Below, in pieces: positions 35,686 through 44,531 of a DNA stretch of 64,000 nucleotides. The DNA comes from Erwinia sp. 198. Lineage in GTDB: Bacteria > Pseudomonadota > Gammaproteobacteria > Enterobacterales > Enterobacteriaceae. A model generated the notes under the pieces. The model was not told the DNA's origin. It did not search any database and worked only from the letters and a program-made list of their open reading frames with translations. Where the stretch lies: positions 186,001 to 250,000 of the forward strand of contig NZ_RHUM01000007.1 of the NCBI RefSeq assembly GCF_003937915.1, written 5' to 3'. How positions within the stretch are numbered: the first letter of the stretch is position 1; every line of letters begins with the position of its first letter. The position numbers were made by a program, and so were the translations under genes.

Positions 35686-36008
35686 TAGCTCTCTCCGTAG
35701 TGTTTATGTTTTTAATAAAGCTAAAATAACAGAAGCTAATAAACGGATATTAAACGTTAGCAGAGATAAAATAAGGCTGTGCCAGTGGGTTGATATAAAT
35801 CACATCGATAAGCGGCGAATATTGTAAGCGCTGCGTTAATTATTTGATTAGTATTAACGATAATAATAAAAATGAATAACATTGTTTATATTATTCAGGT
35901 GTGCTTTTTCAATGCGCTAAGATAAATACTGTGTTAAAGGCAGCTTTTATAGCGAAAATGCGCCGTGTAGGTAAGGAGGGCAGCGCAAACGACAGGAGCC
36001 GATAGGGT
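35686..36008. other. AT-rich gap with an FNR-like site
   Basis: About 320 AT-rich bases upstream of the SnoaL-like gene. TTGAT-N4-ATCAC (35790-35803) matches nine of ten FNR consensus positions, about 105 bases before the start. No gene is seen. Confidence 0.3.
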
Positions 36009-36037
36009 AAAAAAAGATGGCCAGCCGAAGCCGACCA
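36009..36037 (-). terminator. Rho-independent terminator of the uronate operon
   Basis: On the minus strand TGGTCGGC-TTCG-GCTGGCCA (8 pairs, two G-T) is followed by TCTTTTTTT. A stable UUCG-type tetraloop and strong U-tract 10 bases past the isomerase stop. Confidence 0.88.
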
Positions 36038-36046
36038 CCAGCGTTT

Positions 36047-36688
36047 TTATTTCTGTAATAGCTGCTTAACCCAGGCGATGATTTCTGCGTCTTTGCCCTG
36101 TTCAAACAGGCATTTCTGGAAGCGTTCGCCGCCAACGGCGGTTTTCACCAGTTCCGGATCGATAGCGCGCAGCGTATCCAGATAGTTATCTTTGATCACC
36201 GCGCTTTTTACCTGATTAAGGATACCGGCATTGCGTACCTGCGGCTCTTTACGCTCGGCGGGATAGCCTTCGCCACGGCGGCCGGTAAAGGCTTTTTCAA
36301 ACATATAGCGCACGTTCAGCTCGGCGCCCCAGCCAAAGCCTTTGGCAAAGGCCAGCGACAGCGCGTTACCGTTATTGATTTGCGCAAACAGAAACGCATC
36401 TGCCGGATCGAGACAGTAGCCGCAAACTACGCCGGGATGGATATTTAACGACATCAGCGCGCCCTGACCGGTGCCGCAGCCGGTAACCACAAAGTCCACC
36501 GCTTTTGCGTTAAGCAGAATGCTGGCGATGATGCCTAAGTGGATATAGGTCAGATGATGATCGTTTTCGTCGCGCATGCCGACGTTGAACACCGCGTCTT
36601 TATTCTGCGCCGCTACGGCCTGTAACTGCTCCAGCACAACGGCGTTTTTCGCTGCCTGGCTGTTTTCCATCATCAGTGCAATATTCAT
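36047..36688 (-). CDS. RpiB/LacAB-family isomerase, probable deoxy-hexosulose-uronate isomerase
   Basis: 213 residues starting MNIALMMENSQAAKN (ATG at 36688, GGAGAA six bases upstream; a start at 36712 would lack this site). The RpiB/LacA/LacB fold is recognisable from VDFVVTGCGTGQGA with its active-site Cys, NIHPGVVCGYC and GWGAELNVRYMFEKAFTGRRGEGYP. In uronate gene sets, RpiB-family enzymes (DhuI type) convert 4-deoxy-5-hexosulose-uronate to the KduD substrate, the reaction otherwise done by KduI. No kduI is present here, so that role is likely by context. Last gene of the operon, 42 bases after kduD. Confidence 0.8.
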   Translation of the reverse strand: MNIALMMENSQAAKNAVVLEQLQAVAAQNKDAVFNVGMRDENDHHLTYIHLGIIASILLNAKAVDFVVTGCGTGQGALMSLNIHPGVVCGYCLDPADAFLFAQINNGNALSLAFAKGFGWGAELNVRYMFEKAFTGRRGEGYPAERKEPQVRNAGILNQVKSAVIKDNYLDTLRAIDPELVKTAVGGERFQKCLFEQGKDAEIIAWVKQLLQK

Positions 36689-36730
36689 CTTTGTTCTCCA
36701 GTATTCAGTCATTGAGAGGCGGATGGCGCA

Positions 36731-37492
36731 TCAGCGCGCCAGCCAGCCGCCATCTACCGCAAGGGTATAGCCGTTGATGTAGTCAGCGGCTTTTGATGCC
36801 AGAAAAATCACCGGACCCATTAAATCCTGCGGTGTACCCCAGCGGCCTGCCGGGATACGCGCCAGAATTTCCGCACTGCGCTCTTTATCGCCGCGTAGTT
36901 GCTCCGTGTTGTTGGTGACCATATAACCCGGCGCCAGCGCATTGACGTTGATGCCGTGTTTCGCCCACTCGTTGGCCAGCTGGCGCGTCAGCCCCATCAC
37001 CGCGCTTTTCGATGCGGTATAGGAAGGCACGCGCACGCCGCCCTGGAAAGAGAGCATCGAGGCAATATTGATAATCTTGCCGCCGCTCCCTTGCTTAATG
37101 AACTGACGGGCGGCCAGCTGCGATAAAAAGAACAGCGTCTTGATATTAACGTTCATCACGTCATCCCAATCCTGTTCGCTAAAGTTCAGCGCGTCTTCAC
37201 GGCGGATCAGGCCCGCGTTGTTGACCAGGATATCGATATGCCCCATCTCTGCTACCGCACGTTCCAACAATGATGACAGCCGATCCTGACGTCCGAGGTC
37301 GGCTTGCAGGCCGAGAAAGCGTCTTCCCGTTGCGCCGACTTCCGCCGCGGTATCGGTGGGATCGCTGCGATTAATCGCCACGATGTCGCAGCCCGCCTGT
37401 GCCAGAGCCACTGCCATACTTTTCCCTAAGCCGGTATTACAACCGGTGACCACAGCCACCTTTCCCTGTAGAGAAAAATCTTCAAGGATCAT
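36731..37492 (-). CDS. kduD: 2-dehydro-3-deoxy-D-gluconate 5-dehydrogenase KduD
   Basis: NAD-dependent short-chain dehydrogenase reducing 2,5-diketo-3-deoxygluconate to KDG. The 253 residues match E. coli KduD throughout: VVTGCNTGLGKSMA cofactor loop, LVNNAGLIRREDAL, IINIASMLSFQGG with the catalytic Ser, PSYTASKSAV (Tyr-x-x-x-Lys), and the C-terminus NGYTLAVDGGWLAR. GAGGAAA lies four bases before the ATG. It sits 13 bases after the GH105 gene. The KDG formed is phosphorylated by KdgK (16.3-17.2 kb). Confidence 0.95.
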   Translation of the reverse strand: MILEDFSLQGKVAVVTGCNTGLGKSMAVALAQAGCDIVAINRSDPTDTAAEVGATGRRFLGLQADLGRQDRLSSLLERAVAEMGHIDILVNNAGLIRREDALNFSEQDWDDVMNVNIKTLFFLSQLAARQFIKQGSGGKIINIASMLSFQGGVRVPSYTASKSAVMGLTRQLANEWAKHGINVNALAPGYMVTNNTEQLRGDKERSAEILARIPAGRWGTPQDLMGPVIFLASKAADYINGYTLAVDGGWLAR

Positions 37493-37505
37493 GCAGTTTC
37501 CTCAT

Positions 37506-38645
37506 TTATAAATAGACGTGCAGGTATTCCACCAGACACAGTATCGCCATCGCCTGGCCATAAGGCATGGAGGTCAGCGGTATCTGGCGGTAGAAATCGA
37601 GGTCTTTACCCATGCCGGTGCCAAAGGAAACCTGTGTCAGCTCCCCGTCCTTATTGATGCGCGAGATCAAGCCTTTAATCGCTTTTTCCGCCACGGCAAT
37701 ATAGCGAGGATCGGCGCAGCGGCGACGTGCGGCTTTTAACATGCCGAAGGCGAAGCCAGCCGTCGCGGAGGCTTCAAGATAGGAGTCAGGATCGTCCAGC
37801 AGCGTATGCCACAGGCCGCTTTCATCCTGACATTTTTCCAGCGCCTCCAGCTGGCGGGAAAGCACCTGTTGCAGATAGCGCCGGGTCGCATCTCCTTCCG
37901 GCAGCTCAAGCAGCTCAACGAATTCCGGAATAACGATGGTCAGCCAGCTGTTGCCGCGCGCCCAGCGGGCGTTGGCAAAATTATGGTGGCCATCGAACGT
38001 CCAGCCGTGAAACCACAGCCCGGTTTCCTTATCCATCAGATGCTGGATATGCAACATAAACTGATACTTGGCCTCTTCGATATAGTCCGCGCGGTTCAGC
38101 AGCTTGCCGATTTTTGCCAGCGGCAGCACGGTCATCATCAGCGTGTCGTCCCATAGCTGCTGATGGTTCTCTTCCGCCAGCGTGATGTGCTGCAAACCCC
38201 TCATATCGGTACGCGGCATGTCATGCATAATCCAGTCTGCCCAGCTTTCCAGGTAGGGCAGCCAGCGTGGATCGCGGGTTTCCTCATAGCGGTACGCCAG
38301 CGTGAGAAACGGACAAACCGTGTTCACGTTACGGGTGGTCGAACCTTCAGCAAAACGGTCGTTGAACCAGTTATCAATGATGGCTCGCAGCCGATCGTCT
38401 CCGGTCTGGCGGTAATATTGATGGATGCCGTACAGGCCGACGCCGTGCGTCCATTCCCATCCTGCCCAGCCTTTGGTGTCAATCACCCGGCCATCATCAA
38501 GCCTCAGTAAAAACTCGCCGGTTTCGTCGGTAATATTCACCAGGTTGTCCACCAGTTTATTGATCAGCTGATGCAGCTCCTGGCTGGAGATAAACCTTTC
38601 CGGCTGGCGCAGGAGTGGGCTGTGTTTTACTGGGTATACGACCAT
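37506..38645 (-). CDS. GH105 unsaturated rhamnogalacturonyl hydrolase
   Basis: Cytoplasmic family 105 glycoside hydrolase releasing the unsaturated uronic acid from oligosaccharides made by polysaccharide lyases. About 379 residues from the ATG at 38645 (MVVYPVKHSP), which has GAGGA upstream; a start at 38666 would add seven. Family signatures: WAGWEWTHGVGLYG, NVNTVCPFL, catalytic Asp in QQLWDDTLMM, WFHGWTFDG, FANARWARGNSW and EASATAGFAFGM. Resembles RhiN/YesR/YteR-type enzymes. It lies 31 bases after the transporter gene and before kduD, so import, cleavage and reduction are encoded in order. Confidence 0.92.
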   Translation of the reverse strand: MVVYPVKHSPLLRQPERFISSQELHQLINKLVDNLVNITDETGEFLLRLDDGRVIDTKGWAGWEWTHGVGLYGIHQYYRQTGDDRLRAIIDNWFNDRFAEGSTTRNVNTVCPFLTLAYRYEETRDPRWLPYLESWADWIMHDMPRTDMRGLQHITLAEENHQQLWDDTLMMTVLPLAKIGKLLNRADYIEEAKYQFMLHIQHLMDKETGLWFHGWTFDGHHNFANARWARGNSWLTIVIPEFVELLELPEGDATRRYLQQVLSRQLEALEKCQDESGLWHTLLDDPDSYLEASATAGFAFGMLKAARRRCADPRYIAVAEKAIKGLISRINKDGELTQVSFGTGMGKDLDFYRQIPLTSMPYGQAMAILCLVEYLHVYL

Positions 38646-38676
38646 AATTGCTCTGTCCTCGTGCATCTTAAGTTGA

Positions 38677-40263
38677 CTATGAGTGCGTTAAATTGTCGCC
38701 GGGCGCCGCTTTTGTGGCCTCGGCGGGCAGGATGCCAGCCGCTGGCTTGTGCCGATTCAGGTAACCGATGTTGTTATTGCCCCACAGCGATTCGTAAGGC
38801 ATACCGGCCAGCATTTCGACGGTGGCGCGAGCCTGCGGCGTAATGTTGTCGGGAACGATGCCACCCGCTACGCGCATTTTCTCGGTTTCGTCACGCAGGA
38901 TTTTGTGCGTGGTTAAATTCAGTTTGAAGCGCAGGGAGATCAGAAAGCCTATGAACAGGACCAGGATCGTGCCGCCGCACAGGATCATCAGGATCGCATG
39001 ACTAACGTTTTCCGCCTGTTCGGTGCTGCCCGCGACAAAACCGGAAAGCTGCATCAGGATGCCGACCAGCATCACGGCGCCCGCCTGCGAAGCCTTACGC
39101 GTCAGGGTCATGATCCCGGCGAAAATGCCTTCGCGACGCTGGCCGGTAATAACCTCATCCACGTCCGCAATGTAGGTGTAGATATTCCACGGCACGTAGT
39201 TAATGCCGCCACGGCCCAGGCCTGCGATAGCGGAGATCAGCAGCAGCAGCGAGAAGACATCGCTCATGCCGCTGTAATAGAGCACGCCGTAGGAAAGCGT
39301 ACTGAGTGCAAACAGCGCTACCACAATGCGATAGGCGGGTGCTGGCCCAATACGGATACAGAGCGGGATCATGCCGATCACAGCGACAAACTGGAGGATC
39401 GCCATCGTACCCATCAGGTTGGAAGCCACGGTGGCCTGCTGCATCAGCACAAACACCACGTAGTAGGTAAACACGGCGTTAAAAACGTCCTGCGCGATAT
39501 AGCCACCCAGATACATGCCCAGATGCTGACGGAAGATACGGATGCGCAGCGTAGAAAACAGTTCTATTTTCAGGCGGCTAAGGCTCTGTCCCAGCGTCAG
39601 TTTCTGCTGCTCTGCCGCCAGCGCGGCGGCGGATTTTTTCTCGGCCGGGCGCTCCCAGGTATAGCGATAAACCAGCGTCAGCACGATGGCGCACAGCACG
39701 GAAAAGACCAGGCTGGAATAGAAGAAAGAGAGTGGATTATCCTTGCCGAAATAAGACAGCAGGATGCCCGGCAGGAAAGCGGCCAGAATAGCGGAAAGCT
39801 GTGCCAGCGCGATGCGTGCGCCGGAGAATTTGGTTTTCTCTTTAAAGTCGTCGGTCATCTCCGGCACCAGGGTTTCGTAAGGCACCAGAATCGAGGTGTA
39901 AACCACTTCAAAAAAGAGATAGGTCAGCAGGTAGTAGACGTAGGTCATATCGCCGACCCACATCAGGCTATAGCTGAAGACAAGGGGAATGCCCAGAAGA
40001 ATAAAAAATTTACGGCGACCGAAACGTTTGCCAGGGCGGGTAGAGCCGAAGTGATCGGTCAGATAGCCCATCAGCGGGCTGACCACGCCATCCACAATGC
40101 GCGCCATGGCAAAAATAGAGGTGGCTTCAATAGGGCTGAGGCCGCAGAAGGTCGTGTAAAAGTAAAGTAGCCAGGCAGATGTTAATGCCATCGTGCCGGC
40201 ACCAAGAAAATCCCCTGATCCATAGGCGAGATAATTAAGCGTTCCTGGTTTACGTATTGTCAT
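38677..40263 (-). CDS. GPH-family oligosaccharide:cation symporter (RhiT-like)
   Basis: Inner-membrane transporter of the glycoside-pentoside-hexuronide family with 12 helices. Start taken at the ATG at 40263 (MTIRKPGTLNYLAYGSGD), which has AGGA eight bases upstream; 40272 is possible. Family features: DFLGAGTM helix 1 region, the helix 2-3 loop GYLTDHFGSTRPGKRFGRRK, and helix 4 VPYETLVPEMTDDFKEKT. The C-terminal tail of about 70 residues is hydrophilic and Ala/Pro rich, longer than in typical MelB relatives. Next to a GH105 hydrolase it most likely imports unsaturated rhamnogalacturonides or galacturonides. First gene of the operon; a KdgR-like box lies about 160 bases upstream. Confidence 0.88.
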   Translation of the reverse strand: MTIRKPGTLNYLAYGSGDFLGAGTMALTSAWLLYFYTTFCGLSPIEATSIFAMARIVDGVVSPLMGYLTDHFGSTRPGKRFGRRKFFILLGIPLVFSYSLMWVGDMTYVYYLLTYLFFEVVYTSILVPYETLVPEMTDDFKEKTKFSGARIALAQLSAILAAFLPGILLSYFGKDNPLSFFYSSLVFSVLCAIVLTLVYRYTWERPAEKKSAAALAAEQQKLTLGQSLSRLKIELFSTLRIRIFRQHLGMYLGGYIAQDVFNAVFTYYVVFVLMQQATVASNLMGTMAILQFVAVIGMIPLCIRIGPAPAYRIVVALFALSTLSYGVLYYSGMSDVFSLLLLISAIAGLGRGGINYVPWNIYTYIADVDEVITGQRREGIFAGIMTLTRKASQAGAVMLVGILMQLSGFVAGSTEQAENVSHAILMILCGGTILVLFIGFLISLRFKLNLTTHKILRDETEKMRVAGGIVPDNITPQARATVEMLAGMPYESLWGNNNIGYLNRHKPAAGILPAEATKAAPGDNLTHS

Positions 40264-40571
40264 AATGTTCATCCTGAGTAACCAACATGCACAGCCCGGC
40301 TGTATGTCGGGAGAAGAAGTACGTTAGAGTTATGACGTCCAGAAAACCTTTGCGATTTTGCCAGCCGACCTAAGGCAGTGGCGAAGAAAAGAAGATAGCG
40401 GCGGGTGGCTTCACTAATTTAATAAAATGGCGTTTCAATTTTATTGAATTGGCCGTTCAGGCTTTGCCAGGTAAGTTTTGTTACGATCTATGGCTGATTT
40501 TGTGACTTTAAATAAAAGTTAGCGGTGGAAATGTTTATATAGTTAAAAATCCAACCGAAGAGGAAAGCACA
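40264..40571. other. Divergent promoter region, uronate operon / adhP
   Basis: 308 AT-rich bases holding the divergent promoters of the transporter operon and adhP, and the KdgR-like box. AATAAAAT/ATTTTATT arms (40421-40428 and 40438-40445) also make a perfect inverted repeat. I see no single outstanding sigma-70 promoter. Confidence 0.4.
40421..40439 (-). promoter_or_regulatory. Candidate KdgR operator for the uronate operon
   Basis: AATAAAATGGCGTTTCAAT matches about 13 of 18 defined positions of the KdgR consensus, including the right half GTTTCA. Together with the box before kdgK it suggests one regulon. Matched by eye. Confidence 0.4.
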
Positions 40572-41597
40572 ATGAAAGCTGCCGTGGTCAATAAGAATCA
40601 TACCGTCGATATCGTTGAGAAAAAGCTGCGCGCGCTGGCGCATGGCGAAGCACTGTTAAAAATGGAATGCTGTGGCGTTTGCCACACGGATCTGCACGTT
40701 AAAAATGGGGATTTTGGCGATCGTACTGGCGTGGTGCTTGGCCATGAAGGCGTTGGCGTCGTCAGCGAGGTCGGGCCTGGCGTCACCTCATTGAAGGTGG
40801 GCGACAGGGCCAGCGTTGCGTGGTTTTATAAAGGCTGCGGCCACTGTGAATACTGCACGACCGGCAATGAAACGCTGTGCCGCAACGTATTGAACGCCGG
40901 TTTTACCGCAGACGGCGGCATGGCGGAAGCGTGTATCGTGGTAGCAGACTACGCGGTAAAAGTGCCGGACGGGCTGGATCCGGCAGCGGCCAGCAGCGTG
41001 ACCTGCGCGGGCGTCACCACCTATAAAGCGGTAAAGGTTTCCGGCATTCAGCCAGGCAAGTGGCTGGCAATTTACGGGCTGGGTGGGCTGGGCAATCTGG
41101 CGCTGCAATATGCCAAAAATGTGTTTAATGCCAAAGTGATCGCCGTCGACGTAAACGATGCGCAGCTGGCTTTCGCCAAAGAAATGGGCGCCGACTTAGT
41201 TATCAACTCGCTGAAGGAAGATGCGGCGAAGATCATTCAGGAACAAACGGGCGGCGCGCATGCGGCAGTGGTGACGGCAGTGGCCAAAGCGGCATTTAAT
41301 TCGGCGGTAGACGCCATGCGTGCCGGTGGCCGTATCGTGGCCGTTGGCCTGCCGCCGGAATCGATGAGTCTGAATATCCCACGTCTCGTTCTGGACGGTA
41401 TTCAGGTGGTCGGCTCGCTGGTGGGCACGCGTGAAGATCTGGCCGAGGCCTTTCAGTTCGCGGCAGAGGGAAAAGTGGTGCCGAAAGTCACCAAACGTTC
41501 TCTTGAGGAAATTAATGAAATTTTCGACGAAATGCTGGAAGGGAAAATCAAAGGCCGTATGGTGATTGATTTTACTGCCGAAACCCAGGCTGGCTAA
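40572..41597 (+). CDS. adhP: Zinc-dependent alcohol dehydrogenase AdhP
   Basis: Cytosolic NAD-dependent medium-chain dehydrogenase oxidising ethanol and other primary alcohols. The 341 residues match E. coli AdhP (336). Catalytic zinc ligands lie in CCGVCHTD and GHEGVG, structural zinc in GCGHCEYC with a later Cys (TLC), and the Rossmann motif is [24 protein letters not shown] precedes the ATG by six bases. Five extra C-terminal residues (TETQAG region) extend past the E. coli end. It is a single-gene unit closed by a long hairpin. Confidence 0.96.
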   Translation: MKAAVVNKNHTVDIVEKKLRALAHGEALLKMECCGVCHTDLHVKNGDFGDRTGVVLGHEGVGVVSEVGPGVTSLKVGDRASVAWFYKGCGHCEYCTTGNETLCRNVLNAGFTADGGMAEACIVVADYAVKVPDGLDPAAASSVTCAGVTTYKAVKVSGIQPGKWLAIYGLGGLGNLALQYAKNVFNAKVIAVDVNDAQLAFAKEMGADLVINSLKEDAAKIIQEQTGGAHAAVVTAVAKAAFNSAVDAMRAGGRIVAVGLPPESMSLNIPRLVLDGIQVVGSLVGTREDLAEAFQFAAEGKVVPKVTKRSLEEINEIFDEMLEGKIKGRMVIDFTAETQAG

Positions 41598-41604
41598 GGG
41601 CGAC

Positions 41605-41645
41605 TTGCCTGTGGAAATGGCTTAACCGCTTATTTCCACAGGCAA
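41605..41645 (+). terminator. Long hairpin after adhP
   Basis: Perfect 14-base arms TTGCCTGTGGAAAT (41605-41618) and ATTTCCACAGGCAA (41632-41645), 13-base loop, 7 bases past the stop. No T-run, but the stem is very stable. Confidence 0.65.
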
Positions 41646-41926
41646 ATATTTACAAAACCTGTCAGGCGCTCATAAAGAAGCTCGACCGTGCTGGCGCTTC
41701 CGGCTCCAGTCTGCAACAGAGGCTTAACCACAGCAGTGAGACGAGCCAACCCGCGTTGTTTAACATTTGTTTTCCCTTTGCACACATGGTAACAAATTAA
41801 CTTTACTCACCCGCTGAGAATTCGCCACAGGCGTAGCTCTTTTTGCTAATCGCTGCGGCGTTATACGGCACAGGGCCGTACCCAAACGTGCTGATTTCGC
41901 TTTGAACGTTAATGAGGAGAGTTAAT
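41646..41926. other. Gap between adhP and the secreted hydrolase
   Basis: About 280 bases without a supportable gene; presumably holds the promoter of the hydrolase gene, though I see no clear -35/-10 pair. Confidence 0.3.
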
Positions 41927-42937
41927 GTGTTAACAAAGGCTAAGATATGGCTGACGGCGGGCGCGCTGCTGGCCTGTAGCGCGGCTGCTGCCGACAACAC
42001 GCCGCGATATGGCGTGGAGCTTCAGGGCTTCGATTTCAACTATCCGATTGAAAAGTTTAATTTTTCATCACAGCAGCAGCCGCTTTCTATGGGCTATATT
42101 GACGTGCGGCCTACAGGGAAAGCGAACGGGCGGACGGTAGTGCTGATGCACGGCAAAAACTTCTGCGGCGTGACCTGGCAGGATGCTATAGAGGCGCTGC
42201 GCCATGCGGGCTATCGGGTAATTGCGCCGGATCAGATCGGCTTTTGTACCTCAACCAAGCCTGCTTACTATCAATACAGTTTCCAGCAGCTGGCGTTAAA
42301 CACGCACCGGCTGCTCGCCAGCCTGCATATTGATAAGATCGCGCTGGTCGGCCATTCAACCGGCGGGATGCTGGCTACACGCTATGCGTTAATGTACCCA
42401 CAGCAGGTCGAAAAGCTGACGTTGGTTAACCCCATCGGGCTGGAGGACTGGAAGGCAAAGGGCGTGCCCTGGCGCAGCGTGGATGACTGGTATCAGCGGG
42501 AGCTGAACACCAGCGCGGAGAGCATCAAGGCCTATGAGCAGAAAACCTATTACAGCGGCCAGTGGAAGCCGGAATACGATCGCTGGGTCACTATGCTGGC
42601 GGGGCTGAATAACGGGCCAGGCCACAAGCTGGTTGCCTGGAATTCCGCGCTGCTCTACGACATGATATTTACCCAGCCGGTTTATTATGAATTTAAAAAT
42701 CTGACTGTTCCCACGACGTTGCTGATTGGCACGGCAGACACCACCGCTATTGGCAGCGATATCGCACCGCCGGACGTGAAAGCGAAAACAGGACATTATA
42801 ACGAACTGGGCAAAGAGGCAGCGAAACTGATCCCTCATGCCAGGCTGATCGAATTCAAAGGAATGGGACATGCGCCGCAGATGGAAGATGCCGCCATGTT
42901 TAACCGTACGCTTATTGACGATCTGAACAAGCTCTGA
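41927..42937 (+). CDS. Secreted alpha/beta hydrolase
   Basis: 336 residues from the GTG at 41927, which has GAGGAGA six bases upstream and gives a clean signal peptide (LTKAKIWLTAGALLA, then CSAAAA). LLAC could also be a weak lipobox. An ATG at 41912 would bury the ribosome binding site. Catalytic motifs: VVLMHGKNFCG oxyanion loop, GHSTGGML nucleophile elbow, acid region LLIGTADTTA and GMGHAPQME histidine. It resembles epoxide-hydrolase or haloperoxidase-like esterases; substrate unknown, location periplasm or envelope. Confidence 0.82.
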   Translation: MLTKAKIWLTAGALLACSAAAADNTPRYGVELQGFDFNYPIEKFNFSSQQQPLSMGYIDVRPTGKANGRTVVLMHGKNFCGVTWQDAIEALRHAGYRVIAPDQIGFCTSTKPAYYQYSFQQLALNTHRLLASLHIDKIALVGHSTGGMLATRYALMYPQQVEKLTLVNPIGLEDWKAKGVPWRSVDDWYQRELNTSAESIKAYEQKTYYSGQWKPEYDRWVTMLAGLNNGPGHKLVAWNSALLYDMIFTQPVYYEFKNLTVPTTLLIGTADTTAIGSDIAPPDVKAKTGHYNELGKEAAKLIPHARLIEFKGMGHAPQMEDAAMFNRTLIDDLNKL

Positions 42938-42943
42938 CGGCAG

Positions 42944-42967
42944 CAGCGCAGGCAGGAGCCTGCGCTG
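42944..42967 (+). terminator. Hairpin after the secreted hydrolase
   Basis: CAGCGCAGGC / GCCTGCGCTG, 10-base perfect arms with an AGGA loop, 6 bases past the stop. No T-run follows. Confidence 0.5.
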
Positions 42968-43346
42968 GCCGACTGCTCCGCATGGCGCCGGGTGCCTCCC
43001 GGTGAGTCAGAAAAGCCATAACCTGACCCGCTATTTGCCACATGGTTTGCTGACTGGCTTAGCCCCGCCGCTTAGGGGGATCCGCCATACAGGAAAAAGC
43101 ATAAATTTATCAGCATCAACCAAACCGAAACGCCCGCGCATTGCTTGCCGAATAAATAATAGTTAACGAGACGCTTTCCAGTGTTAATAGCTGATTAAAA
43201 TAATTGCCGTTCACGCTATATTAATAATATTATTTTTATCGTCGTTGTAAATTTACTATTAATTAAGAGAGATTATTCAGCGCGTTATCGCTATGTTGAT
43301 GCTGTCGTTTATATTCTTTCTTCAGGGAATTTACTCTGAAGATAAT
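42968..43346. other. AT-rich gap before the small lipoprotein
   Basis: About 380 bases, AT-rich toward the right end, no supportable gene. Confidence 0.3.
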
Positions 43347-43505
43347 ATGAAGAAATATAGCGTTCTGGTCTGTTGTTTACTGCTGTGCGGCTGCATGGGG
43401 CACCGTCATGCTCAGCAACGGACGGCGGCTCTTAATGCGATTGCAGACTGTTCCAGCCACGATGATGAAATCGACTGTAGCTGGAACGTGCCCGATAAGC
43501 CGTAA
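43347..43505 (+). CDS. Small putative lipoprotein, 52 aa
   Basis: Starts MKKYSVLVCCLLLCGC: a basic N-terminus, a short hydrophobic stretch and a lipobox-like LCGC with Cys16 as acyl site (Cys at -2 is unusual). The mature part of 36 residues is hydrophilic, with two further cysteines (ADCSS, DCSW). The ribosome binding site is weak (TGAAGA). A longer frame from 43293 adds 18 residues that spoil the signal. Function unknown; it converges on the binding-protein gene 9 bases away. Confidence 0.5.
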   Translation: MKKYSVLVCCLLLCGCMGHRHAQQRTAALNAIADCSSHDDEIDCSWNVPDKP

Positions 43506-43514
43506 CGACCGTGC

Positions 43515-44531
43515 TTATGCCGGCCCCTGCGCGTGCAGTATGCGCAGGGCCTGCTCCACCGTTAGCGGATAATCGAAGAAGCGGCGATAAAAATCCTGCG
43601 TTGCCTTTATCATATCAAGCTGCGGGAAAAGCTCGGGATGCAGAAGCTTTGCCGCCCACTGAATTTGCAGCCCGGCTTCCGTGCCGTAACGATCCCAGGG
43701 AAAGACGCCTGCCGGATTTTGCCAGACCTGATGGCGTTTTACCGCCCGCAGATTGGCAAACAGCGCCGCATAGTCTGAATCGGCCAGCTTTCCGGCCCCC
43801 GCACCGATAATGATGATATCCGGCTGCCAGAAAAGCACGTTTTCCGGCGAGGTTTCTTTCATATTGCCGTTTACTTTCGCCGCCACATTGCGGCCGCCAG
43901 CCAGGCGGATCCAGGTATCGATCAGCGTGTTGCGTCCGTCAACCTTCAGCGGATGCAGGGACTGAATATGTAAAACGCCAGGCCGCTGGTTACTGCTTAG
44001 TCCTGCGGTTTTCGCCTGTATAGCGGCAATCCGGGCATCGAGCCAGGCGTTATAGGCTCGTGCTCGCCGTCGCGCCTGCGCCGTGCCAACAACCTCGGCC
44101 GTCGTCAGCAGCGAGCGCTGCATGGAAGGAAAATCATCAAAGCGCATGACCAGCGTCGGCAGCCCGGCCCGACGGTAAGCGTCGGCATCCGCATCTTCTG
44201 CCGCTACAAATACTGTATCGACCTGTGCTGCCAGCAGCGCCTCGCTGTTAAACGTGCGGCCATGAACCGACAGCGCCTGATGCAGCGACGGCGCTATTTT
44301 AAACATCCAGGGGCGATCGCTGGCATGATTGACGGTCGCCACGATGCGCTCGCCCGCGCCCAGCGTCATCAGCAGCGAATGATGCGCATACCAGCCGTCG
44401 GCGATCCGTCGGGCCTGCTGCGGCACCTCGACCTTGTTGCCGGCATCGTCAATAACGCTCCGGGCGCAAACCGTTGGCGCTAAAATCAGGCCGAGAACCG
44501 CCAGCAGCGGCGTAATCAGGTGTTTTATCAT
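43515..44531 (-). CDS. Periplasmic iron-siderophore-type binding protein
   Basis: 338 residues with a signal peptide (LLAVLGLILAPTVCA) and a class III (TroA/BtuF/FepB-like) binding fold: VIDDAGNKVEVPQQARRIADG at the first strand, VDTVFVAAEDADA, a long helical linker (RARAYNAWLDARIAAIQ) and PDIIIIGAGAGKLADSDYAALF in the second lobe. Ligands are probably ferric siderophores or a related chelate. Its start overlaps the receptor stop by one base (TGATG), so the two are co-translated. No permease or ATPase follows, so it must work with an importer encoded elsewhere. Confidence 0.85.
   Translation of the reverse strand: MIKHLITPLLAVLGLILAPTVCARSVIDDAGNKVEVPQQARRIADGWYAHHSLLMTLGAGERIVATVNHASDRPWMFKIAPSLHQALSVHGRTFNSEALLAAQVDTVFVAAEDADADAYRRAGLPTLVMRFDDFPSMQRSLLTTAEVVGTAQARRRARAYNAWLDARIAAIQAKTAGLSSNQRPGVLHIQSLHPLKVDGRNTLIDTWIRLAGGRNVAAKVNGNMKETSPENVLFWQPDIIIIGAGAGKLADSDYAALFANLRAVKRHQVWQNPAGVFPWDRYGTEAGLQIQWAAKLLHPELFPQLDMIKATQDFYRRFFDYPLTVEQALRILHAQGPA

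Noticed and set aside
38998-40170. 390-codon plus-strand frame opposite the GPH transporter
   Set aside because: Antisense shadow rich in His, Gln and Asp; the minus strand gives a clear 12-helix transporter.
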